A stretch of 64,000 nucleotides of DNA from Sulfitobacter guttiformis (GTDB taxonomy: Bacteria > Pseudomonadota > Alphaproteobacteria > Rhodobacterales > Rhodobacteraceae). The stretch spans positions 496,001 through 560,000 of the forward strand of contig NZ_RAQK01000002.1 of the NCBI RefSeq assembly GCF_003610455.1, read 5' to 3'. How positions within the stretch are numbered: the first letter of the stretch is position 1; each line of letters begins with the position of its first letter. Shown here one piece after another: positions 46,418 through 56,100 of this stretch. A program made the translations under genes and the position numbers. The notes beneath the pieces were generated by a model, which made no database searches, was not told the DNA's origin, and worked only from the letters and a program-made list of their open reading frames with translations.

Positions 46418-46494
46418 TGGCGCGGTTGACGGGGCTCGAACCCGCGACCCTCGGCGTGACAGGCCGATACTCTAACCAACTGAGCTACAACCGC
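46418..46494 (-). tRNA. tRNA-Asp (GTC), copy 1
   Basis: Minus strand: acceptor GCGGTTG/CAACCGC, discriminator G, encoded CCA; anticodon stem TCGGC/GCCGA with loop CTGTCAC (anticodon GTC). 77 nt. Differs from copy 2 at one D-loop base (plus-strand 46479). Confidence 0.96.
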
Positions 46495-46857
46495 TTGCTG
46501 CATCCTCAGGGCGTTGACCCCGAAGTGTCTTCGCGGAATAAGCGACAGGGTGGATAGCGTCAAGGCATTAGTTTGCGCAATTCCGCCTTTCTTTGATAAC
46601 CGGTGATCTGAAGTATCTTCCGCGTCCTATCGGGCGCTTGATGCGTACCATCGGGGCCTTTGGCACAAACGGACCGCCGCCTGCTCTGCCCCTTTCTGCG
46701 AGATGGTCAAATCAGAAGTATACCCAAAGCATCGCCCCCTTTGATCCAAAGGGATTCGCCCAAAAACGCCAGCACGATTCGAACAATACTCACATGGAAG
46801 ATAAATTACCGACCAGTATGAGCATATTGTCGAACTAATGATCGAGAGGGGATAAAG
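46495..46857. other. Spacer between the two tRNA-Asp genes
   Basis: 363 bp without a credible gene. One plus-strand frame (46593-46838) lacks a ribosome site and motif and is probably chance. It is AT-rich toward 46780-46857, where a promoter for copy 1 on the minus strand could sit. Confidence 0.55.
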
Positions 46858-46934
46858 TGGCGCGGTTGACGGGGCTCGAACCCGCGACCCTCGGCGTGAC
46901 AGGCCGATACTCTAACCAGCTGAGCTACAACCGC
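46858..46934 (-). tRNA. tRNA-Asp (GTC), copy 2
   Basis: Identical to copy 1 except for plus-strand G46919 in place of A46479, a D-loop change. Encodes CCA. 77 nt. Confidence 0.96.
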
Positions 46935-46968
46935 GCAATAGAGTGCCTCCCTTTAGAAGGGAGGTGAA

Positions 46969-47044
<76 letters not shown>

Positions 47045-47085
47045 TTGTGCGGCGGTTTAGACAATGTATTCCGCCATGGCAAGCC

Positions 47086-47661
47086 TCATTCGAGACGTTT
47101 TTGCATCCTATTTTTCAGATGGAACACAATGCCCTGTCCGCCGCCTATTCCATCAAGACCAGCCACCCCCGCACCCGTGATGATAGATCGCAACATTCTT
47201 GATGTAATTCCATGAGTTACCAGAACCGAAGGCTGTGTAAGCGAGGCCAAAAATTCCGTGCAACGTTGTTCAAGAGCGGCAAATCCCTCGCCGCCGGGTG
47301 CATTTTCATAGAGCTCCAGCGCCCCGTCGGGGCCGTCATGGAAGGCATCTGCGCCGGGTAACTCTCGGCGGATTTTGCCCGCCCACTCACCCACACCGAT
47401 TTCACGCAGCCGGTCATCCGTGCGCAGATGGGTGACCTGACGCGCAAGGGCTATCGCTGCCGTTTCGAAAGCGCGACCTTGCGGACTTGTCAGGATATCG
47501 AATCCCTCCAGGTTACAGCTGGCCAATATCGTCGCCTGCCGCTCTGCCTGAAGACGACCGGCGGGCGTCAGCGCTGAGTTAAGCGCGCCCTGCATTCGGC
47601 CTTCTGCATTCCACGCCGTCTCACCATGGCGCAGGATATAAAGCTCTGGGAAGGAAGTCAT
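47086..47661 (-). CDS. Histidine phosphatase family protein
   Basis: A 191-residue phosphoglycerate-mutase-like phosphatase. The phosphoacceptor is H12 in LRHGETAWNAEG (R11-H12-G13), and a second histidine is in VTHGITSRML near the C terminus. ATG 47661 is preferred to the TTG two codons upstream. Substrate unspecified (cobalamin, sugar phosphate or mutase-type). It is followed by tRNA-Val on the same strand. Confidence 0.85.
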   Translation of the reverse strand: MTSFPELYILRHGETAWNAEGRMQGALNSALTPAGRLQAERQATILASCNLEGFDILTSPQGRAFETAAIALARQVTHLRTDDRLREIGVGEWAGKIRRELPGADAFHDGPDGALELYENAPGGEGFAALEQRCTEFLASLTQPSVLVTHGITSRMLRSIITGAGVAGLDGIGGGQGIVFHLKNRMQKRLE

Positions 47662-47793
47662 ACGCAAACTTTCAAAGGGATAGGCCGCGATGTGTCGCGG
47701 TGAAATGCTCTACTGGCCGGATCAGAACCCCCCTCCGGCCGGCAGCACCATCAGGCAAAGGCTCCATTCTAACAGACGCCCTGCAATCAATGT

Positions 47794-48255
47794 CTAAACA
47801 GGTTTTTTAGCTGGCTGTTTAACTGGTTTTGGCGGTGCTACCGGAGCCGCAGCAGCCGCATTCATCTGTGCCGACTTCTGCCGCAGCTTAAGGACAAGCG
47901 CGCGGCCATCCGGTAACTCCTTGGCCCGCTGTACCTTCAACTTGCCAAGAGGTTGCAGGTTCAATTCGCGTTGCTCGGCCAGCACATCGCCCAGCACGCC
48001 CAGCATCGCTTCGACTACCGGTTTAACGTCTTTCTTCTTCATGCCAGAGCGTGCAACTACAAGATCAAACAACTCTTTTTTCTTCAACTCTTCACTCACC
48101 ACCACCGGTGAGAGCTTCTCAACCACAGAGGGGGTTGTTGCAGCTGCAGACGGCACGCCTGTGGTGTCTACTTTTGTCATTACTTCCGCGACAGGTGCGG
48201 CAACCGTCGTCTTTAGAGTGCCAGTTTTTGGTGGAGTTTTCGATGAAGTAGACAT
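47794..48255 (-). CDS. HU-like DNA-binding protein with long basic/Ala-Pro tails
   Basis: A 153-residue protein. A core HU/IHF fold occupies about 55-127 (LKKKELFDLVVARSGMKKKDV... and NLQPLGKLKVQRAKELPDGR), close to an HU monomer length of 90. It carries an N-terminal extension of 54 residues rich in Thr/Val/Ala and a C-terminal Ala/Pro/Lys tail (PPKPVKQPAKKPV). The tails recall histone-like extensions. No interacting gene nearby. It is likely nucleoid-associated; paralogue status with respect to the main HU is not visible. Confidence 0.82.
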   Translation of the reverse strand: MSTSSKTPPKTGTLKTTVAAPVAEVMTKVDTTGVPSAAATTPSVVEKLSPVVVSEELKKKELFDLVVARSGMKKKDVKPVVEAMLGVLGDVLAEQRELNLQPLGKLKVQRAKELPDGRALVLKLRQKSAQMNAAAAAPVAPPKPVKQPAKKPV

Positions 48256-48422
48256 TTTTTTCCTGCTCTGTTGCTCTAATAAAGGCGGTTTTCTTTTACT
48301 CTAGATCATAAAATGCAGTAAATCCATATATGCTTGGGGCACCTCGCGCCGCCTTTATTGGTCGCTGTCCTGCAATATCCGCGTGGTAGGCCAGCGTTCT
48401 TAATTGTCCCGATCGCTCAAAA

Positions 48423-48457
48423 CAAAAACACCCCGCATAAACTGCGGGGTGTTTTGT
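48423..48457 (-). terminator. Terminator after lon
   Basis: 13-bp perfect stem (48425-48437 with 48443-48455), 5-nt loop, and A/T-rich tails giving a U-tract on the minus strand, 33 bp after the lon stop. Confidence 0.85.
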
Positions 48458-48487
48458 TGTTAATTTAAGGGCTTTCGCGCCACTCTA

Positions 48488-50899
48488 TTAATGCGTTGTG
48501 GCAGCCCCACCAGCGCCGGTTTTTGCAGCCAGTGCCGCCGCCGCGGCTGCTTCTTCTGCGGCCTCGTCCCATTCGACCGCTACCGGACGACGTACCAGTG
48601 CATGCTCGAGCACTTCGGACACATGGCTCACGGGTATGATCGTCAGCCCCGCTTTGACGTTGTCAGGAATATCAGGCAGGTCCTTTTCATTCTCTTGTGG
48701 AATGAGCACGGTTTTGATCCCACCGCGCAACGCTGCCAGCAGCTTCTCCTTCAATCCGCCAATCGGCATTGCGTTCCCGCGCAAGGAGACCTCACCGGTC
48801 ATCGCAATATCCTTGCGCACCGGAATTTTGGTCAACACCGATACAATGGAGGTCACCATCGCAAGACCCGCACTCGGGCCGTCCTTCGGGGTCGCACCAT
48901 CCGGCACGTGCACGTGGATATCAATCGTGTCGAACACGGGCGGCTTTACGCCAATCTGCGGACTGATCGAACGCACATAAGAGCTCGCGGCGTCGATGGA
49001 CTCCTTCATCACATCACCTAGTTTACCGGTCGTCTTCATACGGCCCTTACCGGGCAGGCGCAGCGCCTCGATGTGCAACAGCTCCCCCCCGACAGAGGTG
49101 TAGGCAAGGCCGGTCACAACACCAATCTGGTCCTCTTTTTCGGCCAGACCATAGCGATGCTTTTGCACGCCCAAAAACTCGTCGAGGTTGTCACCGGTGA
49201 CGGTCACGCTATCAACTTCTTTGCGCACGATCTTCGTCAGCGATTTCCGCGCGACCTTGGCGATTTCGCGCTCAAGATTCCGCACACCCGCCTCACGCGT
49301 GTAGTAGCGGATCATGCCGGTCAGCGCCGAATCCTCGATCTTAAACTCTTTGGCTTTCAGGCCGTGGTTCTTGATCTGCTTGGCCACCAGATGCTGCTTG
49401 GCAATCTCGCGCTTTTCGTCCTCGGTATAACCCGAGAGCGGGATGATCTCCATGCGATCAAGAAGCGGGCCGGGCATGTTATAGCTGTTGGACGTGGTCA
49501 GGAACATCACGTTCGAGAGGTCATATTCAACCTCGAGATAGTGATCCACGAATGTCGAGTTTTGTTCCGGATCCAACACCTCGAGCATTGCCGATGCAGG
49601 GTCACCACGGAAATCCTGACCCATCTTGTCAATCTCGTCGAGCAATATGAGAGGGTTTGTGGTCTTCGCCTTTTTTAACGCTTGAATGATCTTGCCAGGC
49701 ATCGAGCCGATATAGGTCCGGCGGTGGCCCCTGATCTCGGATTCGTCGCGCACACCACCAAGGGAAATGCGGATGAATTCGCGACCTGTCGCTTTCGCCA
49801 CAGATTTACCGAGTGAGGTTTTACCGACACCTGGAGGTCCTACAAGGCACATGATCGGGCCTTTGAGTTTTTGGCTGCGCTGCTGCACGGCGAGGTATTC
49901 GACGATGCGCTCTTTAACCTTGTCGAGACCGTAATGGTCTGCATCGAGAATGGCTTCTGCCCTGCCCAAATCTTTCTTAACGCGCGACTTTACGCCCCAC
50001 GGGATTGACAACATCCAGTCAAGATAATTGCGTACAACTGTAGCTTCAGCGCTCATCGGCGACATGTTCTTGAGCTTTTTGATCTCGGAATCCGCTTTTT
50101 CACGCGCTTCCTTGCTCAGCTTGGTCTTCGCGATCCGCTCCTCCAGTTCGACAACTTCGTTTTTGCCGTCCTCGCCATCACCCAGCTCGTTCTGAATGGC
50201 CTTCATCTGCTCATTCAGATAATATTCGCGCTGGGTCTTCTCCATCTGCGTTTTCACACGGGTTTTGATCTTTTTCTCAACCTGAAGAACGGACAGCTCA
50301 CCCTGCATCAGGCCATAGACCTTCTCGAGGCGGTCGGACACGCTCAGGGTTTCCAGAAGGTCCTGCTTCTGGGCCACCTCAATTCCGAGATGTCCCGCAA
50401 CCAGATCGGCAAGGCGCGCAGGGTCAGAGGCGTCTCCAACTGCATTCAGCGCCTCTTCGGGTACATTCTTTTTCACTTTGGCATAGCGCGAGAACTCCTC
50501 GGCAACAGTGCGCAAAAGCGCCTCTGTCGTTGCCGCGTCACCGGGCATTTCTGTCAGATATTCCGCACGTGCTTCGAAGAAGCTGTCATTTTCGAGATAT
50601 TCGGTGATGCGAACACGCGCCTGTCCTTCGACCAATACCTTGACCGTGCCATCAGGCAGTTTCAGCAACTGCAGCACATTGGCCAGAACGCCGGCTCTGA
50701 AAATGCCGTCGCTGTCTGGGTCATCAATGCCGGGTTCAATCTGGCTCGACAGAAGGATCTGCTTGTCATCGGCCATTACTTCTTCGAGGGCGCGAACCGA
50801 TTTGTCGCGTCCAACAAACAGCGGCACAATCATGTGTGGGAATACAACGATGTCGCGCAGCGGCAGTACGGGATAGCTCGCGTTGAGAGGCTCTTTCAT
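48488..50899 (-). CDS. lon: ATP-dependent protease La (Lon)
   Basis: An 803-residue AAA+ serine protease degrading misfolded and regulatory proteins. LON N-domain (about 8-200), coiled coil, AAA module with Walker A GPPGVGKTSLGKS and Walker B ILLDEIDKM, and the C-terminal protease domain with the catalytic Ser in PKDGPSAG and a downstream Lys. ATG 50899 (MKEPLNASYPVLPLRD) follows AAGGAAAAGAGC; a longer frame from 51064 would add 55 residues with no Lon homology. Ends in an Ala-rich tail. Typical length for Lon. Confidence 0.96.
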   Translation of the reverse strand: MKEPLNASYPVLPLRDIVVFPHMIVPLFVGRDKSVRALEEVMADDKQILLSSQIEPGIDDPDSDGIFRAGVLANVLQLLKLPDGTVKVLVEGQARVRITEYLENDSFFEARAEYLTEMPGDAATTEALLRTVAEEFSRYAKVKKNVPEEALNAVGDASDPARLADLVAGHLGIEVAQKQDLLETLSVSDRLEKVYGLMQGELSVLQVEKKIKTRVKTQMEKTQREYYLNEQMKAIQNELGDGEDGKNEVVELEERIAKTKLSKEAREKADSEIKKLKNMSPMSAEATVVRNYLDWMLSIPWGVKSRVKKDLGRAEAILDADHYGLDKVKERIVEYLAVQQRSQKLKGPIMCLVGPPGVGKTSLGKSVAKATGREFIRISLGGVRDESEIRGHRRTYIGSMPGKIIQALKKAKTTNPLILLDEIDKMGQDFRGDPASAMLEVLDPEQNSTFVDHYLEVEYDLSNVMFLTTSNSYNMPGPLLDRMEIIPLSGYTEDEKREIAKQHLVAKQIKNHGLKAKEFKIEDSALTGMIRYYTREAGVRNLEREIAKVARKSLTKIVRKEVDSVTVTGDNLDEFLGVQKHRYGLAEKEDQIGVVTGLAYTSVGGELLHIEALRLPGKGRMKTTGKLGDVMKESIDAASSYVRSISPQIGVKPPVFDTIDIHVHVPDGATPKDGPSAGLAMVTSIVSVLTKIPVRKDIAMTGEVSLRGNAMPIGGLKEKLLAALRGGIKTVLIPQENEKDLPDIPDNVKAGLTIIPVSHVSEVLEHALVRRPVAVEWDEAAEEAAAAAALAAKTGAGGAATTH

Positions 50900-51064
50900 G
50901 CTCTTTTCCTTATCTTGGCAAACCGGCTTTTGTCCCTCACGGAGGCAACTTATGGGCCGGTTCCTATGGGTAGGGATTTGTGCACCCTGCCCGCCTGTTT
51001 CAATGGGTGCCCGCATTTGTGCGGGTGTTTTCCCTAACATGGCGCGAACCCCCACCCTCGGCAA

Positions 51065-51229
51065 CTGCCGATTGGGAAGTCTTTGTGGGAAATTTAAGAG
51101 AGCTGTGCGGATTCATGCAATTACGTTACTCAAACACCAAATCTTACAAACATAATGTAACATAAATCTTGATTGGACAGTATTTGTACGCTACCTTTAG
51201 GGTAAGACGACATTATCAGGAGAATACCA
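51065..51229. promoter_or_regulatory. Promoter region of the phenylacetate operon
   Basis: AT-rich gap before pcaF. A weak TTGGAC (51173-51178) lies 17 bp from a poor -10. Upstream is an imperfect inverted repeat TTACGTTAC (51121-51129) ... GTAACATAA (51157-51165), matching at 8 of 9 positions, a possible repressor site. No PaaX/PaaR consensus was recognised. Confidence 0.4.
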
Positions 51230-52435
51230 ATGGCCGACGCTTTTATCTGTGACGCAGTACGCACACCCATCGGACGCTACGGTGGGGCATTGTCGTCTGT
51301 GCGCACCGATGATCTGGCCGCAGCGCCGCTTGCGGCGTTGATGGCGCGCAACGCAGGCGTCGACTGGACACGGATTGACGATGTCGTGATGGGCTGCGCC
51401 AATCAGGCAGGCGAAGACAACCGCAACGTGGCGCGTATGGCGGCGTTGCTGGCAGGTTTGCCCGTCGATGTGCCGGGTATCACGGTGAACCGTTTGTGTG
51501 CCTCGGGCCTTGACGCGGTGGGCGCTGCGGCGCGTGCGATCCGCGCAGGCGATATGGATCTGGCGATCGCAGGTGGCGTTGAGAGTATGAGCCGTGCTCC
51601 GTTTGTCATGCCCAAATCCGAGACTGCATTCGGGCGCAATAACGCCGTTTACGATACAACCATCGGCTGGCGCTTTGTGAACCGGAAAATGAAAGAAATG
51701 TACGGTGTAGATTCTATGCCGGAAACCGCTGACAATGTAGCGGACGATCACACGGTGAGCCGTGAGGATCAGGACGCCTTCGCCCTGCGCTCGCAGGAGC
51801 GGTGGGCGGCGGCCGATGCGGCAGGTGTGTTTGCCGAAGAAATCGTGCCTGTCACCATCCCGCAGCGCAAAGGCGACGCGTTGGTCGTGGACCGTGACGA
51901 GCATCCGCGTCCCGATACGAATGCAGCAGGCTTGGCAAAGCTGCGCGGCATCAACGGCGCGGACAAGACGGTGACAGCCGGCAATGCTTCAGGCGTAAAT
52001 GACGGTGCTGCTGCTATGCTGATCGCCTCCGAGGCGGCGGCGGTGCAGCACGGCCTCAAACCGATGGCACGTGTGGTTGCAATGTGTGCCGCCGGTGTCG
52101 CCCCCCGCGTAATGGGCATCGGCCCAATTCCGGCAGCGGAAAAGGTGCTGAAACGTGCAGGTCTCACGATTGACCAGATGGACGTGATCGAGCTGAACGA
52201 GGCCTTCGCCTCACAGGGGATTGCGACATTGCGGGCGCTAGGTGTGGCGGATGATGCGCCCCACGTGAACGCAAACGGCGGCGCCATCGCGATCGGTCAC
52301 CCGCTGGGCATGTCGGGGGCGCGCCTTGTGCTCACCGCTGCCTATCAATTGCAACGGACTAAAGGCCGCTACGCGCTGTGCACCATGTGTGTGGGCGTGG
52401 GCCAAGGGGTCGCGCTTATTCTGGAAAGGACCTAA
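51230..52435 (+). CDS. pcaF: 3-oxoadipyl-CoA / 3-oxo-dehydrosuberyl-CoA thiolase (PcaF/PaaJ-type)
   Basis: A 401-residue thiolase of the degradative type. C90 is the acyl-carrying cysteine ([12 protein letters not shown]); the [13 protein letters not shown] loop and the C-terminal [14 protein letters not shown] and [10 protein letters not shown] supply the other catalytic His/Cys. It heads the operon and would split 3-oxoadipyl-CoA (beta-ketoadipate) or the homologous intermediate of phenylacetate breakdown (PaaJ), the reaction placed last in the paa route. Position ahead of paaA favours the PaaJ role. SD AGGAGA before ATG; paaA begins one base after the stop. Confidence 0.92.
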   Translation: MADAFICDAVRTPIGRYGGALSSVRTDDLAAAPLAALMARNAGVDWTRIDDVVMGCANQAGEDNRNVARMAALLAGLPVDVPGITVNRLCASGLDAVGAAARAIRAGDMDLAIAGGVESMSRAPFVMPKSETAFGRNNAVYDTTIGWRFVNRKMKEMYGVDSMPETADNVADDHTVSREDQDAFALRSQERWAAADAAGVFAEEIVPVTIPQRKGDALVVDRDEHPRPDTNAAGLAKLRGINGADKTVTAGNASGVNDGAAAMLIASEAAAVQHGLKPMARVVAMCAAGVAPRVMGIGPIPAAEKVLKRAGLTIDQMDVIELNEAFASQGIATLRALGVADDAPHVNANGGAIAIGHPLGMSGARLVLTAAYQLQRTKGRYALCTMCVGVGQGVALILERT

Positions 52436-52436
52436 A

Positions 52437-53429
52437 ATGTACGCACAGATGATTCAATCCACCGGCAAGGGCGTTAAATCCCTTGAACAGATGGATCCTG
52501 ACGAGCGCGCCTTTCAAGAGCGCATCAACGCTGGCGGCAAGATCGAGCCAAAAGACTGGATGCCAGATGGATACCGCAAGAACCTCATCCGGCAAATCGG
52601 CCAGCACGCCCATTCAGAAATTGTAGGCCAGCTCCCCGAGGGCAATTGGATCACCCGCGCGCCCACACTGGAGCGTAAGGCGATTTTGCTGGCCAAAGTG
52701 CAAGACGAGGCGGGGCATGGCCTCTACCTCTATTGCGCCGCCGAAACGCTTGGCATCACCCGTGACGAGATGTTCGAGGCGCTGCACGAGGGGCGGATGA
52801 AATACTCGTCCATTTTCAACTACCCCACCCTGACATGGGCCGATATGGGCGCTGTAGGCTGGCTGGTGGACGGTGCTGCGATCATGAATCAGGTCCCGCT
52901 CCAGCGTACGTCCTATGGCCCTTATGCCCGTGCTATGGTACGGATCTGCAAGGAGGAATCCTTTCACCAGCGTCAGGGTTTCGATATCATGATGAAGATG
53001 TGCAACGGCACGGATGCACAAAAAAAGATGGCGCAAGATGCGCTCAACCGAATGTGGTTCCCTTCGCTGATGATGTTTGGTCCCTCGGACGAAAATTCGG
53101 TCCATTCCGAACAGTCGATGGCTTGGAAGATCAAGATGAACTCCAACGACGAGCTGCGCCAAAAATTCGTCGACCAGACCGCACCGCAGGCCGAATATCT
53201 GGGCCTCACTATCCCTGACGAGACGCTGAAGTGGAACGATAAAAAAGGCGGCTACGACTTTGCCGAGCCGGACTGGAACGAATTTTTTGACGTGCTGAAA
53301 GGTAATGGCCCCTGTAATCAAGAGCGGTTGCAAACACGCAAAACCGCGTGGGAAGACGGCGCATGGGTGCGTGACGGAATGTTGGCTCACGCCGCGAAAA
53401 AGCGTGCAATGAAGGTCGCAGCAGAATGA
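52437..53429 (+). CDS. paaA: Phenylacetyl-CoA epoxidase catalytic subunit A
   Basis: A 330-residue diiron oxygenase subunit that epoxidises the phenylacetyl-CoA ring. Iron-ligand segments are QDEAGHGL (about 89-96) and KEESFHQRQ (about 172-180). The frame extends upstream to 52326, but ATG 52437 lies one base after the thiolase stop, matching paaA length and sequence start [10 protein letters not shown]. Followed by paaB with a 4-base overlap. Confidence 0.95.
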   Translation: MYAQMIQSTGKGVKSLEQMDPDERAFQERINAGGKIEPKDWMPDGYRKNLIRQIGQHAHSEIVGQLPEGNWITRAPTLERKAILLAKVQDEAGHGLYLYCAAETLGITRDEMFEALHEGRMKYSSIFNYPTLTWADMGAVGWLVDGAAIMNQVPLQRTSYGPYARAMVRICKEESFHQRQGFDIMMKMCNGTDAQKKMAQDALNRMWFPSLMMFGPSDENSVHSEQSMAWKIKMNSNDELRQKFVDQTAPQAEYLGLTIPDETLKWNDKKGGYDFAEPDWNEFFDVLKGNGPCNQERLQTRKTAWEDGAWVRDGMLAHAAKKRAMKVAAE

Positions 53430-53785
53430 GCAGCCCCGCCCCCGCTCCTTTCGACAAGACCAAAGCCCCGGACAACGCGGCAAAACGCGTGGAGCCCAAA
53501 CGTACCGGCGAATGGCCCCTTTTCGAGGTGTTCATCCGCGGGCAGCACGGCCTAAGCCACCGTCACGTAGGCTCGTTGCATGCCCCTGATGCTGAGATGG
53601 CGATCAAGAACGCCCGTGACGTCTACACCCGCCGCAACGAGGGTGTGAGCATCTGGGTCGTTGAGGCCGAAGCCATCCACGCCTCCGCCCCCGGTGACAA
53701 AGAGGCGCTTTATGACCCGTCGAACGACAAGGTGTACCGCCATCCGACATTTTTTGATGTTCCAGACGAAGTGGGCCATATGTGA
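53426..53785 (+). CDS. paaB: Phenylacetyl-CoA epoxidase subunit B
   Basis: A 119-residue small subunit of the epoxidase, PaaB-fold: [27 protein letters not shown] and [18 protein letters not shown]. PaaB stabilises the PaaA/PaaC complex. The N terminus is a Pro-rich 20-residue extension. Overlaps paaA (ATGA) and paaC (TGATG or GTGA). Confidence 0.95.
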   Translation: MSSPAPAPFDKTKAPDNAAKRVEPKRTGEWPLFEVFIRGQHGLSHRHVGSLHAPDAEMAIKNARDVYTRRNEGVSIWVVEAEAIHASAPGDKEALYDPSNDKVYRHPTFFDVPDEVGHM

Positions 53786-54543
53786 TGGGCAATGATGCGC
53801 TGTTCCAGACCTTGCTGCGGCTGGGGGACAATACGTTGATCCTCGGGCACCGGGTGTCCGAGTGGTGCGGCAAAGCGCCCGTTTTGGAGGAGGATATTGC
53901 CCTCGCCAACACTGCGCTGGATTTGATTGGGCAGACGCAAATGTGGCTGGGATATGCCGCAGAAGTCGAGGGTGCAAACCGCAGTGCCGATGATTTGGCG
54001 ATGTTGCGGGATGTCTGGGACTTCCGCAATATATTGATGGTGGAACGTCCAAATCTGGATTTTGGCCATACGATGATGCGCCAGTTTCTGTTCGATGCCT
54101 ACCACCATGCGCTTCTGGGCGCCCTCGCCCGATCCACAGATCCGCGCATTGCAGAGATCGCAGCCAAAGCGGTAAAGGAAGCTACATATCACCTTGACCG
54201 CTCTGCCGAGACGGTAATCGCATTGGGGGATGGCACGCCCGTGAGCCACGATAAAATGCAAACCGCGCTAAACCTGCTTTGGCCCTATACGGGCGAGATG
54301 TTCGAGAGCGATGATACCGATGCGGCGCTGGCCGCTCAGGGAGTAATACCTGATCCTGCCAGCCTTCGCGAGGCGTGGACGGCCACAGTGCAGACAACGA
54401 TGGCCGAGGCCACACTCGATATACCCGAAGACAGTTTCGCCCATAAAGGCGGGCGCACTGGCAAGCAGCACACCGAGCATCTGGGCCACCTGCTCACGCA
54501 GATGCAATGGCTACAACGTGCCTACCCGGATGCCCGCTGGTGA
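53785..54543 (+). CDS. paaC: Phenylacetyl-CoA epoxidase structural subunit C
   Basis: A 252-residue PaaA-like subunit lacking the complete diiron ligand set; needed for the A/C heterodimer. ATG 53785 overlaps the paaB stop by one base; a GTG three bases earlier would give a 4-base overlap and cannot be excluded. It ends in a GTGA overlap with paaD. Confidence 0.93.
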   Translation: MGNDALFQTLLRLGDNTLILGHRVSEWCGKAPVLEEDIALANTALDLIGQTQMWLGYAAEVEGANRSADDLAMLRDVWDFRNILMVERPNLDFGHTMMRQFLFDAYHHALLGALARSTDPRIAEIAAKAVKEATYHLDRSAETVIALGDGTPVSHDKMQTALNLLWPYTGEMFESDDTDAALAAQGVIPDPASLREAWTATVQTTMAEATLDIPEDSFAHKGGRTGKQHTEHLGHLLTQMQWLQRAYPDARW

Positions 54544-55013
54544 ATCCTGCACCCTCAAAACCCGATGTACAAACAGTCTGGGGGTGGCTGGATGATGTTC
54601 CCGATCCTGAAATCCCGGTAATCTCGGTCGTTGATCTGGGCATCATCCGCGACGTGCAATGGGTCGGGGACACGCTTGAAGTGGCGATCACACCCACCTA
54701 TTCAGGCTGTCCCGCGACCAGCATCATCAATCTGGATGTCGATACCGCACTACGCGACCGTGGCCTCACCAACATCCGCCTGCGCCAGCAACTCTCGCCG
54801 CCGTGGACGACCGACTGGCTCAGCGCGAAAGGTGCGCGCAAGCTTGAGGAATACGGCATTTCTCCTCCTTCGGCTGCCGGTGGCCCCTCATCATGCCCGC
54901 GCTGCAAGTCGGCAGATGTCCAGAAGGTAAGCCAGTTCGGCTCAACCCCTTGCAAGGCCCACTGGCGCTGCCTCAGCTGCCTTGAGCCGTTCGATTATTT
55001 CAAATGTATATGA
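54540..55013 (+). CDS. paaD: Phenylacetyl-CoA epoxidase maturation protein D (MIP18-type)
   Basis: A 157-residue Fe-S assembly factor. N-terminal MIP18/DUF59 domain with DPEIPVISVVDLGII and the reactive TPTYSGCPA cysteine; C-terminal zinc-ribbon-like cluster CPRC...C...C..C.......C. GTG 54540 is the start because it overlaps the paaC stop by four bases; an ATG at 54507 would lie inside paaC. It probably matures the 2Fe-2S cluster of PaaE. Confidence 0.92.
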   Translation: MNPAPSKPDVQTVWGWLDDVPDPEIPVISVVDLGIIRDVQWVGDTLEVAITPTYSGCPATSIINLDVDTALRDRGLTNIRLRQQLSPPWTTDWLSAKGARKLEEYGISPPSAAGGPSSCPRCKSADVQKVSQFGSTPCKAHWRCLSCLEPFDYFKCI

Positions 55014-55022
55014 GGGTGCTCA

Positions 55023-56090
55023 ATGGCCCGTTTCCATCCCCTGACCGTCACAGATGTTCATAAGACAATCCGCGATGCGGTTGTTCTAACCCTTGCCACT
55101 CCAGAGGGCGCCGATTTCGAATTCATTCAAGGACAATACCTGACGTTCCGCCGTGAGTTCGACGGCCAAGAGCTGCGCCGCAGTTATTCCATCTGCGCAG
55201 GCCTTGACGATGGCGCATTACAGGTCGGTATCAAGCGGGTCGAAGGCGGCGCATTTTCGACATGGGCAAACGACGACATCAAAGTCGGAGATACCCTTGA
55301 GGCAATGCCGCCGATGGGGAAATTCCATACGGTACTGGAGGCGGATGCCTCGCGCCACTATCTCGGCTTTGCGGGTGGGTCGGGAATTACGCCGGTGCTG
55401 TCGATCCTGCGCTCGGTCCTTACCCGTGAGCCGCACTCGCGCTTTACACTGGTTTATGCCAACCGCGCTGTGAGCACGATCATGTTCCGCGCCGAGCTGG
55501 AAGATCTCAAAAACACCTATATGGGTCGTGTGAACGTGATCCATGTTCTGGAGGCTGATGCGCAGGACATCGACCTGTTTACAGGGCGCGTAGATTCCGA
55601 GAAGTGCGCGCAACTGTTTTCGCGGTGGATCGATATCGGATCGGTTGATACAGCGTTCATTTGCGGACCTGAACCGATGATGCTGGGGATCGCCGCCGCA
55701 CTGCGCGAACATGGCCTTAGCGACGATCAAATCAAATTCGAGCTGTTCGGCTCCTCTCAGCCTGGACGCGCCAAAAAACAAGCGATTGCGGCGGACGCAG
55801 CCCAATCAGGCGCCATGACGCAGGCTACGGTCACCATTGACGGTGCAACCCGCAGCTTTAAAATGCCACGTGGAATAAGCCTGCTCGAAGCGGCACTGGA
55901 AAATTCCATGGACGCGCCATTTGCCTGCAAGGCGGGCGTCTGCTCGACCTGCCGCGCCCGCGTGACCGAGGGCGAGGTCGAGATGCTTACCAATCACGCG
56001 CTTGAGGATAACGAGGTGGCGGACGGCTTTGTACTGACGTGCCAGTGTTACCCGCTCTCGGATACTGTCCGCTTTGACTACGACCAGTAA
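55023..56090 (+). CDS. paaE: Phenylacetyl-CoA epoxidase reductase subunit E
   Basis: A 355-residue reductase supplying electrons to the diiron centre. FAD-binding RRSYSICAG and NAD-binding GGSGITPVLSILRSVL in the first 240 residues; a plant-type [2Fe-2S] domain (about 265-355) with the cysteines of CKAGVCSTCRAR and a last one in LTCQCYP. GAGG eight bases before ATG; start 9 bp after paaD. Confidence 0.95.
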   Translation: MARFHPLTVTDVHKTIRDAVVLTLATPEGADFEFIQGQYLTFRREFDGQELRRSYSICAGLDDGALQVGIKRVEGGAFSTWANDDIKVGDTLEAMPPMGKFHTVLEADASRHYLGFAGGSGITPVLSILRSVLTREPHSRFTLVYANRAVSTIMFRAELEDLKNTYMGRVNVIHVLEADAQDIDLFTGRVDSEKCAQLFSRWIDIGSVDTAFICGPEPMMLGIAAALREHGLSDDQIKFELFGSSQPGRAKKQAIAADAAQSGAMTQATVTIDGATRSFKMPRGISLLEAALENSMDAPFACKAGVCSTCRARVTEGEVEMLTNHALEDNEVADGFVLTCQCYPLSDTVRFDYDQ

Positions 56091-56100
56091 GGAAATGCCG

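Noticed and set aside
46593..46838. 81-codon frame between the tRNA-Asp genes
   Set aside because: No ribosome site or motif; looks like chance in spacer DNA.
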